Shown: positions 19,473 to 28,566 of the stretch, one piece after another
Position numbering within the stretch: position 1 is the first letter of the stretch
Layout: every line of letters starts with the position of its first letter
Source: Povalibacter uvarum
GTDB taxonomy: Bacteria; Pseudomonadota; Gammaproteobacteria; Steroidobacterales; Steroidobacteraceae
Length of the DNA: 64,000 bases
Assembly: GCF_014202975.1 (NCBI RefSeq)
Contig: NZ_JACHHZ010000004.1
Span: 620,001 to 684,000, forward strand
Direction: 5' to 3'
Notes under the pieces: model-generated
What the model was told of the DNA's origin: nothing
What the model saw: only the letters and a program-made list of their open reading frames with translations
Databases searched by the model: none
Made by a program: the position numbers and the translations under genes

Positions 19473-20594
19473 TCATGGTTGCCCCACGATCTCCGTCATG
19501 CGGTCGATCGTGGTCTCGATTTCCTCGCGGGTCGTGCCTCGTCCGAGGCTAAAACGTATGGCCCCCATCCCGGCAGCGGCTCCGACGCCCATGGCGCGTA
19601 GGACTGGGGACAATTCAACCCGCCCTGAATGACACGCGGAACCTGTCGAGGCCGCCACGCCTTCCAGCGCGGCGAGCACCTCGGCGCCCGCGCGCCCGAC
19701 GACGGACACATTCAGCGTGTTCGGCAGCCGATATTCGGCGTGACCGTTGAGCACGATTCGGTCGCCTAACCGCTCGCGCAGTGCGTTCCACATTCGATCG
19801 CGCAGTTCACGCGCGCGTTGTGTCCACGAGAGGTCCTCAGCCAGCGCACAGGCAGCGCCCAGGCCGGCGGCGAGCATCACGCTCTCCGTCCCCGCACGCC
19901 GTCCGCTCTCGTGCCCGTGCCCATGAATCACGGGTTCGAGACCAATGCCCGAGCGCACGTACAGAGCACCCACCCCCTTGGGCCCATAGAGCTTGTGACC
20001 TGCGACCGAGAGAAGGTCTGCACCCAGCTCATTCACGCGCGTTCGGATCTTGCCGACGGATTGGGCGGCGTCGGTGTGAAATAACACGCCGCGGCTGCGT
20101 GCTATGCGCGCACATTCTTCGATGGGCTGGATCGTGCCGACTTCGTTGTTTGCGTGCATGACGCTGACCAGAATCGTGTCGGGCGTGATGGCAGATTCCA
20201 GATCCGTCGGATCGATACGGCCCGTGAAGTCCACCGGCAAGTAGGTCACGCGCGCGCCCAGCCGTTCCAGAAATCTGCACGGCTCAAGGATCGCAGGATG
20301 CTCGACAGCGCTTGTGATGATGTGAGCCGCGCGATTCCCCTGCGCGAAGTACAGTCCCTTGAGAGCGAGATTGTTCGATTCGCTGCCGCCGCCCGTGAAC
20401 ACAATTTCCTGAGGCAAGCAGCCGAGGAGGGCGGCGACGTGGCCTCGACTCCGGTCGAGCCGCCGCTTGGCCGAAGCTCCCGCCCAATGTGCGCTCGACG
20501 GATTGCCGTAAGCCTCCGTCGCCGCCTGCATCGCCAGTGCGACGCTAGGTTCGACTGGTGTGCTTGCGTTGTAATCGAGATAGATACGAGTCAT
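19473..20594 (-). CDS. Cysteine desulfurase (NifS/IscS-like)
   Basis: PLP-dependent enzyme that takes sulfur from cysteine as a persulfide. The 373-aa length is typical. K201 (SVAGHKLYGPKG) should hold the PLP, H99 (AVEHPAIL) is the ring-stacking His, and C321 (STGSACHSG) is the persulfide-carrying Cys on the mobile loop. The N-terminal YLDYNASTPV and GGGSESNNLALKG blocks are standard. It is not next to iscU or other Fe-S assembly genes but in an operon with MFS, metallo-hydrolase and rhodanese-regulator genes; its ATG overlaps the MFS stop. A role in sulfane-sulfur handling rather than Fe-S housekeeping is inferred. Confidence 0.92.
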   Translation of the reverse strand: MTRIYLDYNASTPVEPSVALAMQAATEAYGNPSSAHWAGASAKRRLDRSRGHVAALLGCLPQEIVFTGGGSESNNLALKGLYFAQGNRAAHIITSAVEHPAILEPCRFLERLGARVTYLPVDFTGRIDPTDLESAITPDTILVSVMHANNEVGTIQPIEECARIARSRGVLFHTDAAQSVGKIRTRVNELGADLLSVAGHKLYGPKGVGALYVRSGIGLEPVIHGHGHESGRRAGTESVMLAAGLGAACALAEDLSWTQRARELRDRMWNALRERLGDRIVLNGHAEYRLPNTLNVSVVGRAGAEVLAALEGVAASTGSACHSGRVELSPVLRAMGVGAAAGMGAIRFSLGRGTTREEIETTIDRMTEIVGQP

Positions 20595-21841
20595 CGGGTG
20601 GTTACCTGCAGTCTTGCCGGAAGTGTCTCGCGCATGCGAAATGCGACTACTACGCCCGATGCGAAGGTCACAGCTGCAACCGCCGCTATGGCCGCCGAAA
20701 GTCCCAATGCATCGGCAATCGCACCTGAAAGGATGGCGCCGAACGCGTATCCAAGATCACGCCAGAGCCGATAGACGCCGACGGACGACGCCCGCCAGGA
20801 CGGGTGCGTCACGTCGCTGATCGCCGCCAGCAGGGTCGGATAGACCATCGCTGTCCCGACTCCGAGAAGAGCGGTTCCGATGAGTGCGTGGGTCATGCCG
20901 TTGAAAACGAGAACGAACGCGATACCGACGGCCTGAACCCACATGCCCGAAGCAATGAGCCACTTACGCCCGACACGGTCTGACCACGCGCCGGTCACCA
21001 GTTGCACGATGCCCCAAATCGCGGGATACATCGCAGCGAGGATGCCGATCTGCTGGAGGCTCATCTGCTGCGCTGCGAACCACAGCGGAAAGAGTCCCCA
21101 CGCCATTCCGTCATTGAGATTGTTGACGAGACCGGCTTGGGTCGCGCTCGACAGATTGGGATCCGTGAAGGTAGTACGCCGGAACACTTCTGCTTGAGAC
21201 GGCGTTTGCTCCAAGCGTTTCGACGTGGAGGCTTCGAGCGCAACGTGGCCACGCGTTTCGCGCACTGCAAGGACGGATAGCAGAAGGCCCAACACCGCGT
21301 AGGCAATGCCGAGATAGAAGGGCTCTGGGCGTAACCCGAACCTCTCGGCAATCGTTGCTGTCGCCAAGGCGCTTGCCGCCAAGGCGACATACCCGGCGAA
21401 CTCGTTCAACCCAAGTGCAAGTCCGCGTTGCTTCGGCCCTGCCAGATCAATCTTCATGATGACGGTCACGGACCAGGTAAGCCCCTGACTGACTCCGAGC
21501 AGCACGTTCGCCGCGACGATCCAGTCCCAGGTGGGACCGTGCATCAACAGCAGCGGCACCGGCAGGGCGACAAGCCAGCCGAGCACCAGGATGCGCTTGC
21601 GGCCGAATCGATCCGCGAGGCGTCCCGCGAGATAGTTCGTTGCGGCCTTTGTGATTCCGAATGCCACGATGAACGAGAGCAGAGCGGTCCGAGCGGCAAT
21701 GCCAAACTCTTGCTGAGCGATAGCAGGCAGAATGCTGCGCTCCAGCCCGACCATCCCGCCGACGAACGCGTTCACAAGCACCAGAAGCGAGAACTGCACC
21801 CAGTTCTCGCGCAAGCCAAGCCGGATGCTTGTCGCGGCCAC
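20591..21841 (-). CDS. MFS transporter of the sulfur operon
   Basis: Major facilitator protein, 416 aa, about 12 transmembrane segments. The MFS signature loop is seen as GRLADRFGRKRILVLG between helices 2 and 3 and again as AWSDRVGRKWLIASG between helices 8 and 9. Substrate unknown. Its start is 2 bases from the metallo-hydrolase stop and its end overlaps the desulfurase start (ATGA), so it is bound into the operon. Export of a sulfur compound or toxic anion is possible from context only. Confidence 0.87.
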   Translation of the reverse strand: MAATSIRLGLRENWVQFSLLVLVNAFVGGMVGLERSILPAIAQQEFGIAARTALLSFIVAFGITKAATNYLAGRLADRFGRKRILVLGWLVALPVPLLLMHGPTWDWIVAANVLLGVSQGLTWSVTVIMKIDLAGPKQRGLALGLNEFAGYVALAASALATATIAERFGLRPEPFYLGIAYAVLGLLLSVLAVRETRGHVALEASTSKRLEQTPSQAEVFRRTTFTDPNLSSATQAGLVNNLNDGMAWGLFPLWFAAQQMSLQQIGILAAMYPAIWGIVQLVTGAWSDRVGRKWLIASGMWVQAVGIAFVLVFNGMTHALIGTALLGVGTAMVYPTLLAAISDVTHPSWRASSVGVYRLWRDLGYAFGAILSGAIADALGLSAAIAAVAAVTFASGVVVAFRMRETLPARLQVTTR

Positions 21842-21843
21842 TG

Positions 21844-22578
21844 TTACACCGGAGGACTGCTGCGATTTCGGCGCAAGATGTCCTGCATCTGCGCAGGCTT
21901 CGGTGGCACGTCAGAGATGGCTTCGATGAAATCTTCCACTGAAGCGCGCAGGAGCGGATTCCACCGTTTCTCAAAGGCAATCGTGCTGGACGGTTTTCCG
22001 CTCATTCCCGCGCCACAGCTCGAGCCCGCGAAATGAGCCGGATAGATCTCGAGATCGTCCGGCAACGTCAGCAGCTTTGTGTGCAGGCTGGCAAAGAGAT
22101 CCCGCGCGCTTTCACGCGCATGCCCCGGCAGGTCTGGTCTTCCGACCGCGCCGACGAACAGCGTGTCCCCAGTCAGGATGAACCACGGGTCAGGTCCGCG
22201 CCGCAAATCCTTTACGAGCAGGCAGATGCTCTCAGGCGAGTGGCCCGGTGTGTGGAGAACAAGGGCACGCGTGTTGCCGAGATCAATCTCCTCGCCATCC
22301 TGAAGAGGAGTGATGGGTATGTTTACATCGGCTGACTCATGCAAGCAGTACGAGGCGCCGATTCGGCGCGCGATGTCGGCGCCGCCGGAACGATGGTCGG
22401 CGTGCACGTGGGTGTCGATCGCATGCGTGATGCGCATGCCCTTGGCTGTCGCGAATTCGATGTATGCATCCACATCTCGTGCCTGCGGATCGACGACTGC
22501 ACACTTGCCGAGCGTGGCGCAGCCGAAGACGTAGGAGGCGCAACCGGTATCGAAGTAATAGAAGGGCCGAAAGATCAT
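21844..22578 (-). CDS. MBL-fold persulfide dioxygenase-like hydrolase (ETHE1/Blh-like)
   Basis: Metallo-beta-lactamase-fold protein, 244 aa. The metal motif THVHADH is at 56-62 (H57, H59, D61, H62), with H113 in HTPGHSPES, D138 in TGDTLF and a last His in YPAHFAG. The GRPDL segment after TGDTLFVGAVGRPDL is a hallmark of ETHE1/sulfur-dioxygenase-type members that oxidise glutathione persulfide, as opposed to glyoxalase II. It lies 3 bases downstream of the ArsR-rhodanese gene, a pairing known from persulfide-response (BigR/SqrR-type) operons. Enzyme class is well supported; the exact substrate is inferred. Confidence 0.87.
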   Translation of the reverse strand: MIFRPFYYFDTGCASYVFGCATLGKCAVVDPQARDVDAYIEFATAKGMRITHAIDTHVHADHRSGGADIARRIGASYCLHESADVNIPITPLQDGEEIDLGNTRALVLHTPGHSPESICLLVKDLRRGPDPWFILTGDTLFVGAVGRPDLPGHARESARDLFASLHTKLLTLPDDLEIYPAHFAGSSCGAGMSGKPSSTIAFEKRWNPLLRASVEDFIEAISDVPPKPAQMQDILRRNRSSPPV

Positions 22579-22581
22579 GGT

Positions 22582-23256
22582 TCAGTCCTCCGACGCAGAT
22601 TTCTCGATCTTCCATCCACGCGCGCGCCAATCCATGACGCCTTGTTCCAGCCGCTGCGCACGGAACCCTCGCTTGCGCAACAGTTCGACGGCCTCGATGG
22701 CCATGACGCACTGTGGGCCACGGCAATACGCGACGATCTCGCGATTCTTCGGAAGGTCGGCCAGCTGTCGTTTCAACTCACTCAAGGGAACGGATCGCGC
22801 GCCGGGAATGTGCCCGGCTCGATATTCCAGCTCTGGCCGGACATCGAGCACAGTGACTTCACCCTTGCGAACGCGCTGCATGAGTTCTTCCCCGGATACG
22901 CGCTCGAGTTTGCCGCGAGCCTTCAGGTAGGCCTGCATGATTGCGCCGACTTCGGCGAAGCGGGCTTCGGCCAGCTCACGCATGGCATGGACGAACCTGA
23001 GGACGCCCTCATCCGCGAGCCGGTACTCGACAAACAGGCCCTGCTTTTGCGCATCGACCAGCCGGCTGGCCAGAAGGACCTTCAGGTGTTGCGATGCATT
23101 AGCGACAGTGAGTGCGGCCTGATCGGCGAGGGCTTCTACGGTGCGAGGGCCCTGGCACAGCAGTTCGAGCAGCTCGATCCGCTTCGGGGCGGCCACAGCC
23201 TTGCCGATGCGCGCGAATTGCGTGTAAACGCCGTCCTTCATCTCGCGTGCTTTCAC
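22582..23256 (-). CDS. ArsR-family repressor fused to a rhodanese domain
   Basis: A 224-aa two-domain protein. Residues about 12-95 are an ArsR winged helix (PKRIELLELLCQGPRTVEALADQAALTVANASQHLKVLLASRLV). Residues about 118-215 are a rhodanese domain with VLDVRPELEYRAGHIPGARSVPL and the catalytic loop CRGPQC (C178). Fusion couples sulfur transfer to DNA binding, as expected for a persulfide-sensing repressor of the downstream hydrolase, transporter and desulfurase genes. The start may be the GTG at 23256 or the ATG at 23241; neither has a strong ribosome site. A perfect inverted repeat lies 14 bases upstream of the GTG. Only one Cys (C34) is in the HTH part, so a two-Cys switch like BigR would need another partner. 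Confidence 0.87.
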   Translation of the reverse strand: MKAREMKDGVYTQFARIGKAVAAPKRIELLELLCQGPRTVEALADQAALTVANASQHLKVLLASRLVDAQKQGLFVEYRLADEGVLRFVHAMRELAEARFAEVGAIMQAYLKARGKLERVSGEELMQRVRKGEVTVLDVRPELEYRAGHIPGARSVPLSELKRQLADLPKNREIVAYCRGPQCVMAIEAVELLRKRGFRAQRLEQGVMDWRARGWKIEKSASED

Positions 23257-23269
23257 TTGGCAACCTGTA

Positions 23270-23291
23270 TATTCAAGTAGTCGATTGAATA
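23270..23291. promoter_or_regulatory. Candidate operator of the ArsR-rhodanese operon
   Basis: A perfect inverted repeat, TATTCAA at 23270-23276 and TTGAATA at 23285-23291, with an 8-base spacer, in an unusually AT-rich patch directly upstream of the ArsR-rhodanese start. Size and AT-rich composition fit an ArsR-family dimer site. Autoregulation is the expected use. Confidence 0.6.
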
Positions 23292-23388
23292 CTAGAATAT
23301 GTCGAGGTCAGATGTCGAGGCCCTCGATGGTTGCTCCCATGAAGGGGTGGGACTCTCGGTGGAGAGTACCTACGCATTACCCGGACTC

Positions 23389-23419
23389 TTGACCTTCCTA
23401 CAGTGGCAAGGTTCATCAT
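23389..23419 (+). promoter_or_regulatory. CueR-type promoter of the cueR-copA operon
   Basis: A -35 TTGACC (23389-23394) is followed after exactly 19 bases by a weak -10 CATCAT (23414-23419). The spacer region contains the dyad ACCTTCC-N7-GCAAGGT (23392-23412), close to the CueR operator consensus ACCTTCC-N7-GGAAGGT. It reads into the MerR gene and on into the ATPase gene, so the regulator is probably autoactivated. It also shows that a GTG at 23403 cannot be the real translation start. Confidence 0.82.
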
Positions 23420-23441
23420 TGCCCTGCAACCGAGAGGCATC

Positions 23442-23894
23442 ATGTCAGCGAAATCACTTCCGGAACTCGCCGCTGCAAAGCAACAAGGGCTCTACAGCAT
23501 CGGCCGTGCTGCCGAAGTCTCAGGCGTTACGCCCAAGATGATCCGGCACTACGAGTCTCATGGATTGATCCCGAAGGCCGCTCGAACGTTGGGTGACTAC
23601 CGGGTCTACAAGGAGTCTGAAGTACACGCGCTACGCTTCATCCGGCGTGCCCGAGGTCTGGGCTTCTCGATGAATGAGATTTCCGGCCTCCTCAGCCTGT
23701 GGCGTAACCAACGTCGTGCTAGTGCGGAGGTAAAGCGGCTTGCCACCAGGCACATCACCGAACTCGATGCGAAGATCGAGGAGCTGCGCTCAATGCGCGC
23801 CGCGCTCGCCGATCTCGCTTTGAATTGTCATGGGGACGACCGGCCCGAGTGTCCCATCCTCGACGATCTCAGTCGTCTTCCTCCCGTCGAATGA
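23442..23894 (+). CDS. cueR: CueR-like copper-responsive MerR activator
   Basis: MerR-family protein, 150 aa from the ATG at 23442 (GAGAGG 4 bases upstream; an earlier GTG is inside the promoter). It has an N-terminal extension of about 17 residues compared with E. coli CueR. The helix-turn-helix is [26 protein letters not shown], followed by GDYRVY. The metal loop [13 protein letters not shown] holds C129 and C137, the same 8-residue spacing as CueR C112/C120, which bind Cu(I)/Ag(I)/Au(I) in a two-coordinate site. Only 16 bases separate it from the copper ATPase gene. Confidence 0.92.
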   Translation: MSAKSLPELAAAKQQGLYSIGRAAEVSGVTPKMIRHYESHGLIPKAARTLGDYRVYKESEVHALRFIRRARGLGFSMNEISGLLSLWRNQRRASAEVKRLATRHITELDAKIEELRSMRAALADLALNCHGDDRPECPILDDLSRLPPVE

Positions 23895-23910
23895 AATCGC
23901 AGGTCCGAAT

Positions 23911-26406
23911 ATGAAACATCAGCATCACCCGCACTCAGCTACCAACGAGACGAAGCCCGCGTCATGTGGTGCGTCGGCCGCAAAGACCGTATCGCGCGCG
24001 GAGCCGCAATCCAACCATTACGCGCACGAGGCGGCACATGCGTGCTGCAGCTCGACGAGCAAGGCCGAACGCGGTGCGCATGCGCCGGATGCTAAGGCGG
24101 AGACGACGATCGATCCCGTGTGCGGTATGACGGTCTCCATCGATTCGCCTCATGCGGCCAGTCACGCTGGCAAGGAGTACGCGTTCTGCTCGGCCGGATG
24201 CCGCGCAAAGTTCGTGGCTGATCCCGCGCGCTACCTGGACGCGACGAAGAATGATCAAGGACACATGCACCCCCCGCAGAAGACATCGCTCGACGCAGAT
24301 GTTGCGCCTGGGACCATTTACACGTGCCCGATGCATCCCGAAGTGCAGCAAATGGGACCGGGCACATGCCCGAAATGCGGCATGGCGCTCGAGCCGCTGA
24401 TGCCCGAGCTCGGTGAGGAAGACAACCCGGAGCTACGGGACTTCCGACGGCGGTTCTGGGCGACGCTGCCACTCACGATCATCGTGACGGTACTCGGGAT
24501 GTTCGGTCATCGCCTGGGGTGGATGCCTATTGGAACTCAGACGTGGGTCGAACTCGCGCTGTCGGCGCCTATCGTGTTGTGGGCTGGATGGCCGTTCTTC
24601 CATCGAGGTGCAATGTCCCTCGTGAATCGTAGTCCGAACATGTGGACGTTGATCGGTCTTGGCACTGCAGCAGCGTTCCTCTACAGCGTCGTCGCCACCG
24701 TCGCGCCCGGTCTGTTTCCGGAAAGCTTCATGGCTCACGGACGAATCGGTGTCTATTACGAAGCAGCAGCCGTCATCATCTCGCTCACGCTGCTGGGACA
24801 GATCCTCGAGCTCAAGGCCCGCTCGCAAACATCTGCTGCGATCAAGGCCTTGCTGGGTCTGGCGCCAAAAACCGCCAGACGGATTGAGGCGGATGGAGGC
24901 GAAAGCGATGTGCTACTGACGCATGTGCACGTGGGCGACACATTGCGCGTCCGCCCGGGAGAAAAGGTGCCTGTCGATGGCGTTGTTATCGAAGGCACCA
25001 GCTCGGTGGATGAATCGATGCTCACAGGTGAGCCGGTGCCTGTGACGAAGCGCCCAGGGGACAAGCTGATCGGCGCGACCATCAACACGTCAGGAAGCCT
25101 GACAATGCGTTCGGAGCGAGTCGGATCGCAGACCGTCCTCTCGCAAATCGTGCAGATGGTGTCTCAAGCTCAGCGGTCGAAAGCGCCCATGCAGCGCATG
25201 GCTGATCGCGTCGCCGGCTATTTCGTCGTGACAGTCGTTGCTGTCGCCGTCGCTGCATTTTTCGCCTGGGGATTGCTCGGAGGCGAGCAGGGCTGGCAAT
25301 ACGGGCTCATCAATGCGGTCGCCGTTCTGATCATTGCCTGTCCTTGTGCGCTCGGGCTGGCGACGCCGATGTCGATCATGGTTGCCACAGGACGTGCTGC
25401 GACTCAGGGGATTCTGTTCCGGGATGCCGCCGCCATCGAGAACTTTCGACGCGTAGACACGATCATCGTGGACAAGACTGGAACACTCACCGAAGGCAAG
25501 CCGGCCTTCGACAAGGTCATTGCAGTGCACGGAGCATCCGAGTCGGAGGTACTGCGCCTGGCAGCCAGTCTGGATCAGGGCAGTGAGCATCCACTGGCTG
25601 CAGCGATCGTGGCCGCCGCGCGAGACAAAGGACTGAAACTGTCGAAGGCGGACACCTTCGAATCCTCCTCGGGAATCGGCGTGCGTGGCACGGTCGAGCA
25701 TCGCAGTCTCGCGCTTGGGAATACAGCGCTCATGGATCAGGAAGGGGTGGACGTGAGTTCACTGAAGGATGCTGCGGAAACTGAGCGCAGAAATGGCGCG
25801 AGCGTCATGTACCTGGCAGTCGACAAGCAGTTGCTCGGTTTGCTCGCAGTCTCCGATCCAATCAAGGCAAGCACTCCCGAGGCGCTCCAGAGTCTGCATG
25901 CTGCCGGGATGCGCGTCGTCATGGCGACGGGAGACGGGCTGACAACAGCCCGTGCGGTTGCCGCGCAGCTCAAAATCGATGAGGTTCATGGAGAGGTGAA
26001 GCCGGCGGACAAGTTGCGACTCGTGGAGAAGCTGCAGAAATCCGGCAGCATCGTCGCGATGGCAGGAGACGGAATCAACGACGCCCCGGCGCTCGCGAAA
26101 GCCGATATTGGGGTGGCGATGGGCACAGGAACGGATGTTGCGATGAGCAGCGCCCAGGTCACGCTCGTCAAGGGCGATCTGCGCGGAATTGCACGGGCAC
26201 GACTGATCTCGCTCGCGACTATCCAGAACATGCGTCAGAACCTCGGCTTTGCGTTCGTCTACAACGCGCTCGGAGTTCCGCTCGCTGCCGGTCTGCTTTA
26301 CCCGTTCACCGGCTGGCTGCTGTCGCCCATGATTGCGGCACTCGCGATGAGCCTGTCGTCGTTCTCGGTGATCATGAATGCGCTTCGGTTGCGAGGGCAG
26401 ACATGA
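23911..26406 (+). CDS. copA: Copper-translocating P1B-type ATPase
   Basis: Cu(I)/Ag(I)-exporting P-type ATPase, 831 aa. The N-terminal region is His/Cys-rich (residues 1-50), then a YHS-like metal domain (DPVCGM at 68-73 through about 112) and a second Cys-rich heavy-metal-binding segment (YTCPMHPEV...CPKCGMAL, about 137-160). The transport core has the CPC metal site (477-479, [11 protein letters not shown]), phosphorylated D521 (DKTGTLTEG), the actuator TGEP loop, and GDGINDAP. Classic ferredoxin-like CXXC HMA domains are absent. The ATG at 23911 is the natural start; a longer frame overlaps cueR. No clear ribosome site precedes it, perhaps reflecting coupling to cueR. Confidence 0.95.
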   Translation: MKHQHHPHSATNETKPASCGASAAKTVSRAEPQSNHYAHEAAHACCSSTSKAERGAHAPDAKAETTIDPVCGMTVSIDSPHAASHAGKEYAFCSAGCRAKFVADPARYLDATKNDQGHMHPPQKTSLDADVAPGTIYTCPMHPEVQQMGPGTCPKCGMALEPLMPELGEEDNPELRDFRRRFWATLPLTIIVTVLGMFGHRLGWMPIGTQTWVELALSAPIVLWAGWPFFHRGAMSLVNRSPNMWTLIGLGTAAAFLYSVVATVAPGLFPESFMAHGRIGVYYEAAAVIISLTLLGQILELKARSQTSAAIKALLGLAPKTARRIEADGGESDVLLTHVHVGDTLRVRPGEKVPVDGVVIEGTSSVDESMLTGEPVPVTKRPGDKLIGATINTSGSLTMRSERVGSQTVLSQIVQMVSQAQRSKAPMQRMADRVAGYFVVTVVAVAVAAFFAWGLLGGEQGWQYGLINAVAVLIIACPCALGLATPMSIMVATGRAATQGILFRDAAAIENFRRVDTIIVDKTGTLTEGKPAFDKVIAVHGASESEVLRLAASLDQGSEHPLAAAIVAAARDKGLKLSKADTFESSSGIGVRGTVEHRSLALGNTALMDQEGVDVSSLKDAAETERRNGASVMYLAVDKQLLGLLAVSDPIKASTPEALQSLHAAGMRVVMATGDGLTTARAVAAQLKIDEVHGEVKPADKLRLVEKLQKSGSIVAMAGDGINDAPALAKADIGVAMGTGTDVAMSSAQVTLVKGDLRGIARARLISLATIQNMRQNLGFAFVYNALGVPLAAGLLYPFTGWLLSPMIAALAMSLSSFSVIMNALRLRGQT

Positions 26407-26543
26407 CACCCAGAAGCACTTGAGCGCCGAAAGATTCGGCTGCGCGGCGCAGAGATGGCTCCAGTGAGGCGTGTTAGTGGAAATAAAGGCCCATCTGCGG
26501 CGTTTGGTTGACAGCCATCCGCCAACCACGTGAGGACCTCCAC

Positions 26544-26651
26544 ATGCGACAAGACGCTGGACACCAGATGCAGGGATCGTACAAGGCGTTGCGCATCGAG
26601 CTCGCGAGGGAAGAGATTGCACAAATGCAGGCGATTCTGGCGCGTTACTAA
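26544..26651 (+). CDS. 35-aa small protein upstream of the cus genes
   Basis: A short ORF with a plausible ribosome site (GAGGA, 7 bases before the ATG). The peptide MRQDAGHQMQGSYKALRIE... ends EIAQMQAILARY and has Met/His/Gln-rich ends around an amphipathic helix (ALRIELAREEIAQMQAIL). Composition is protein-like and it lies in a 371-base gap between the copper ATPase and the next exported protein, otherwise without features. A copper-related small protein is possible, but there is no homology evidence. Confidence 0.4.
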   Translation: MRQDAGHQMQGSYKALRIELAREEIAQMQAILARY

Positions 26652-26777
26652 TCACTGCGATGGGACAGGGCCGGCCCGGATCGGAATGGATCGGAAATGG
26701 ACGTACGTCACGGCTCGCAGCTGCCCCGGAACAGGCGCTACTTGTATGACGGCGGCCCCGTAGTAACATCCTCGCTC

Positions 26778-27128
26778 ATGAGACGCGTCCTGCTATCGCT
26801 GCTGCTCGCCTGGGTGGCCCTCGCACCCGTGGTGGCGAATGCGTGCGCGGTTCAATGTGAAATGCACCCGGGAGCCATGCAGCACCAGCAAGAGGCCCGC
26901 GATGGCATGGACTGTCACGGTTCCGAAGCTCCCGACGAAGGATCCGGATCTTCCGGCACTTTCAACGGAATGATGGCTGCAGGATGCTTCCTTGCTGCGA
27001 CCGCCTCCGTGCCGAGTTCGATCGTGGTGCTCTCAAACGTGGAGCCCGTTTCCGAGCGCCCGACTTCACTTTTCCTGCTCCCGTCCTCAGTCTCTTCCGC
27101 ACCCCCTGACAAGCCTCCGCGAGCCTGA
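26778..27128 (+). CDS. Small exported Cys/His/Met-rich protein preceding cusCBA
   Basis: A 116-aa protein from the ATG at 26778. A signal peptide (MRRVLLSLLLAWVALAPVVANA) leads directly into CAVQCEMHPGAMQHQQEARDGMDCH, a dense set of potential Cu/Ag ligands. A second hydrophobic stretch (MMAAGCFLAATASVPSSIVVLS) and a Pro-rich end (SSAPPDKPPRA) follow. Its position just before the outer-membrane component matches that of the two RGPPx-ending czc-leader proteins in this window. Function unknown; periplasmic copper binding is inferred from composition. Confidence 0.7.
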   Translation: MRRVLLSLLLAWVALAPVVANACAVQCEMHPGAMQHQQEARDGMDCHGSEAPDEGSGSSGTFNGMMAAGCFLAATASVPSSIVVLSNVEPVSERPTSLFLLPSSVSSAPPDKPPRA

Positions 27129-27192
27129 GTGTTCGTGATCGCGTCGGACTGCCCGGCGCATCGAACATCAGTGCTCAATCTGGAGGCCCAAC

Positions 27193-28566
27193 ATGCCCAG
27201 TTCATTCGGGCGAGCTGTCGTGCACGACAGCCGCGCCATATATCCATCGACTGCAACGCAACGACTTTCTTTCTTGCGCTGTTGCGTTCGCGCTTACACC
27301 GACGCGGCGATCCTGTTTGCCCTTCTGGTCGGCGTTGTCACTTCGCCATTGACGGTCGCTAATGCGGCCGAATCTCCGATACTCGAACTGACTGAGGCGT
27401 TGCGACTTGCTGCAGCGGATCAGCCACAGATCGAGACGCTTCATCTGCAAGAGCAGTCCGCGCGAGAAGCCGCAGAGGCCGAGCGTGAGTTACCGGATCC
27501 CAAGCTGGCCTTTGGCGTACAGAACCTTCCTGCAACGGGCCCGGATTCCTTTCGTCTGGATCGCGACGAGATGACGATGCTGAGTGTCGGTGTGATGCAG
27601 GATGTCGTTACTCGCGAGAAACGGTCGGCGTCATCGGCCCGGATGACGGCCGAGGCTGCAAGGCTCGCGGCTGAAGCCGATGTGAAAGGGCGGGAGATTC
27701 GCCGCGATGCCGGATTCGCATGGATCGATGCGTTCGAGGCGCAGCAGCGCGCGAATGCGCTGCGCAAGCTCGTTACCGAGTTGAGTTCCGAGCGTGCGGT
27801 GAGCGCCGAGCGACTGGCATCGAGCGGAGAGCGTTCGAGCACCGTCCTGGCGCTCGACATGGAGATCGCACGCACCCGCGATCAGCTCTTCGTCGCCCAA
27901 CGGGACGAGTCTCGGGCACGTGCGTCGCTCGCGCGGTGGATTGGTGAACATGCCGTACGTCCGCTACCGGAGCACTTGCATCGCGATCTGATTGCTTCGG
28001 CGGACCCAGCGAAAGCGAAGCCGGCATCACTGGATGCTCATCCGCTCATCCAATCCACGGAGCATGCAATCGAGGTGACTCTTCGTGAGGCGGATCGCGC
28101 ACGCGCCGACCGTCGCCCGGATTGGGGATGGCAGCTCATGTACGGGCACCGCCAGGACCTGGCGGACATGGTTTCCCTGCAGGTCACGATAGGTCTGCCG
28201 ATCAATCGGGCCGACCGCCAGGATCGAAAGCTTGCCGAGAAGCTCGCGATGGCGACTGCAGCGCGAAGCGACCTCGCCGATCGCCGCAGAGAACTAGAAG
28301 CACAGCTCGCGAGCGCACGCGCAGACCTCACTGCCAGCATTGCCCGCCTGCGCGAACACCAGGAACGGCTGCTCCCCGCTGCCCGCGCGCGACTGGCCAC
28401 CGCCGAGGCCGCCTACGCCGGTGGAAGTGGCCAGCTCCCGGACGTTTGGGCCGCCAGGCGAGAGATGGTCGATGTCCTGCTTCATCACGAAATGATCATG
28501 GCCGAAGGCGTTCGCGCACTGATGCAGCTCGAATGGCTCGTTGGTACCCCGGAGATGCAGTCATGA
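27193..28566 (+). CDS. cusC: CusC-type outer-membrane efflux protein
   Basis: TolC-superfamily outer-membrane factor, 457 aa, with a signal region ending near VANAAE (residue about 59; the start may be later than annotated) and OEP-type helices: LTEALRLAAADQPQIETLHLQEQSAR, then PDPKLAFGVQNLPATGPDSF. The Asp/Leu-rich second half ends in ALMQLEWLVG. GGAGG is 6 bases before the ATG. The stop overlaps the cusB start (ATGA). By position it is the channel of the Cu/Ag pump; the sequence alone shows only the TolC superfamily. Confidence 0.88.
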   Translation: MPSSFGRAVVHDSRAIYPSTATQRLSFLRCCVRAYTDAAILFALLVGVVTSPLTVANAAESPILELTEALRLAAADQPQIETLHLQEQSAREAAEAERELPDPKLAFGVQNLPATGPDSFRLDRDEMTMLSVGVMQDVVTREKRSASSARMTAEAARLAAEADVKGREIRRDAGFAWIDAFEAQQRANALRKLVTELSSERAVSAERLASSGERSSTVLALDMEIARTRDQLFVAQRDESRARASLARWIGEHAVRPLPEHLHRDLIASADPAKAKPASLDAHPLIQSTEHAIEVTLREADRARADRRPDWGWQLMYGHRQDLADMVSLQVTIGLPINRADRQDRKLAEKLAMATAARSDLADRRRELEAQLASARADLTASIARLREHQERLLPAARARLATAEAAYAGGSGQLPDVWAARREMVDVLLHHEMIMAEGVRALMQLEWLVGTPEMQS

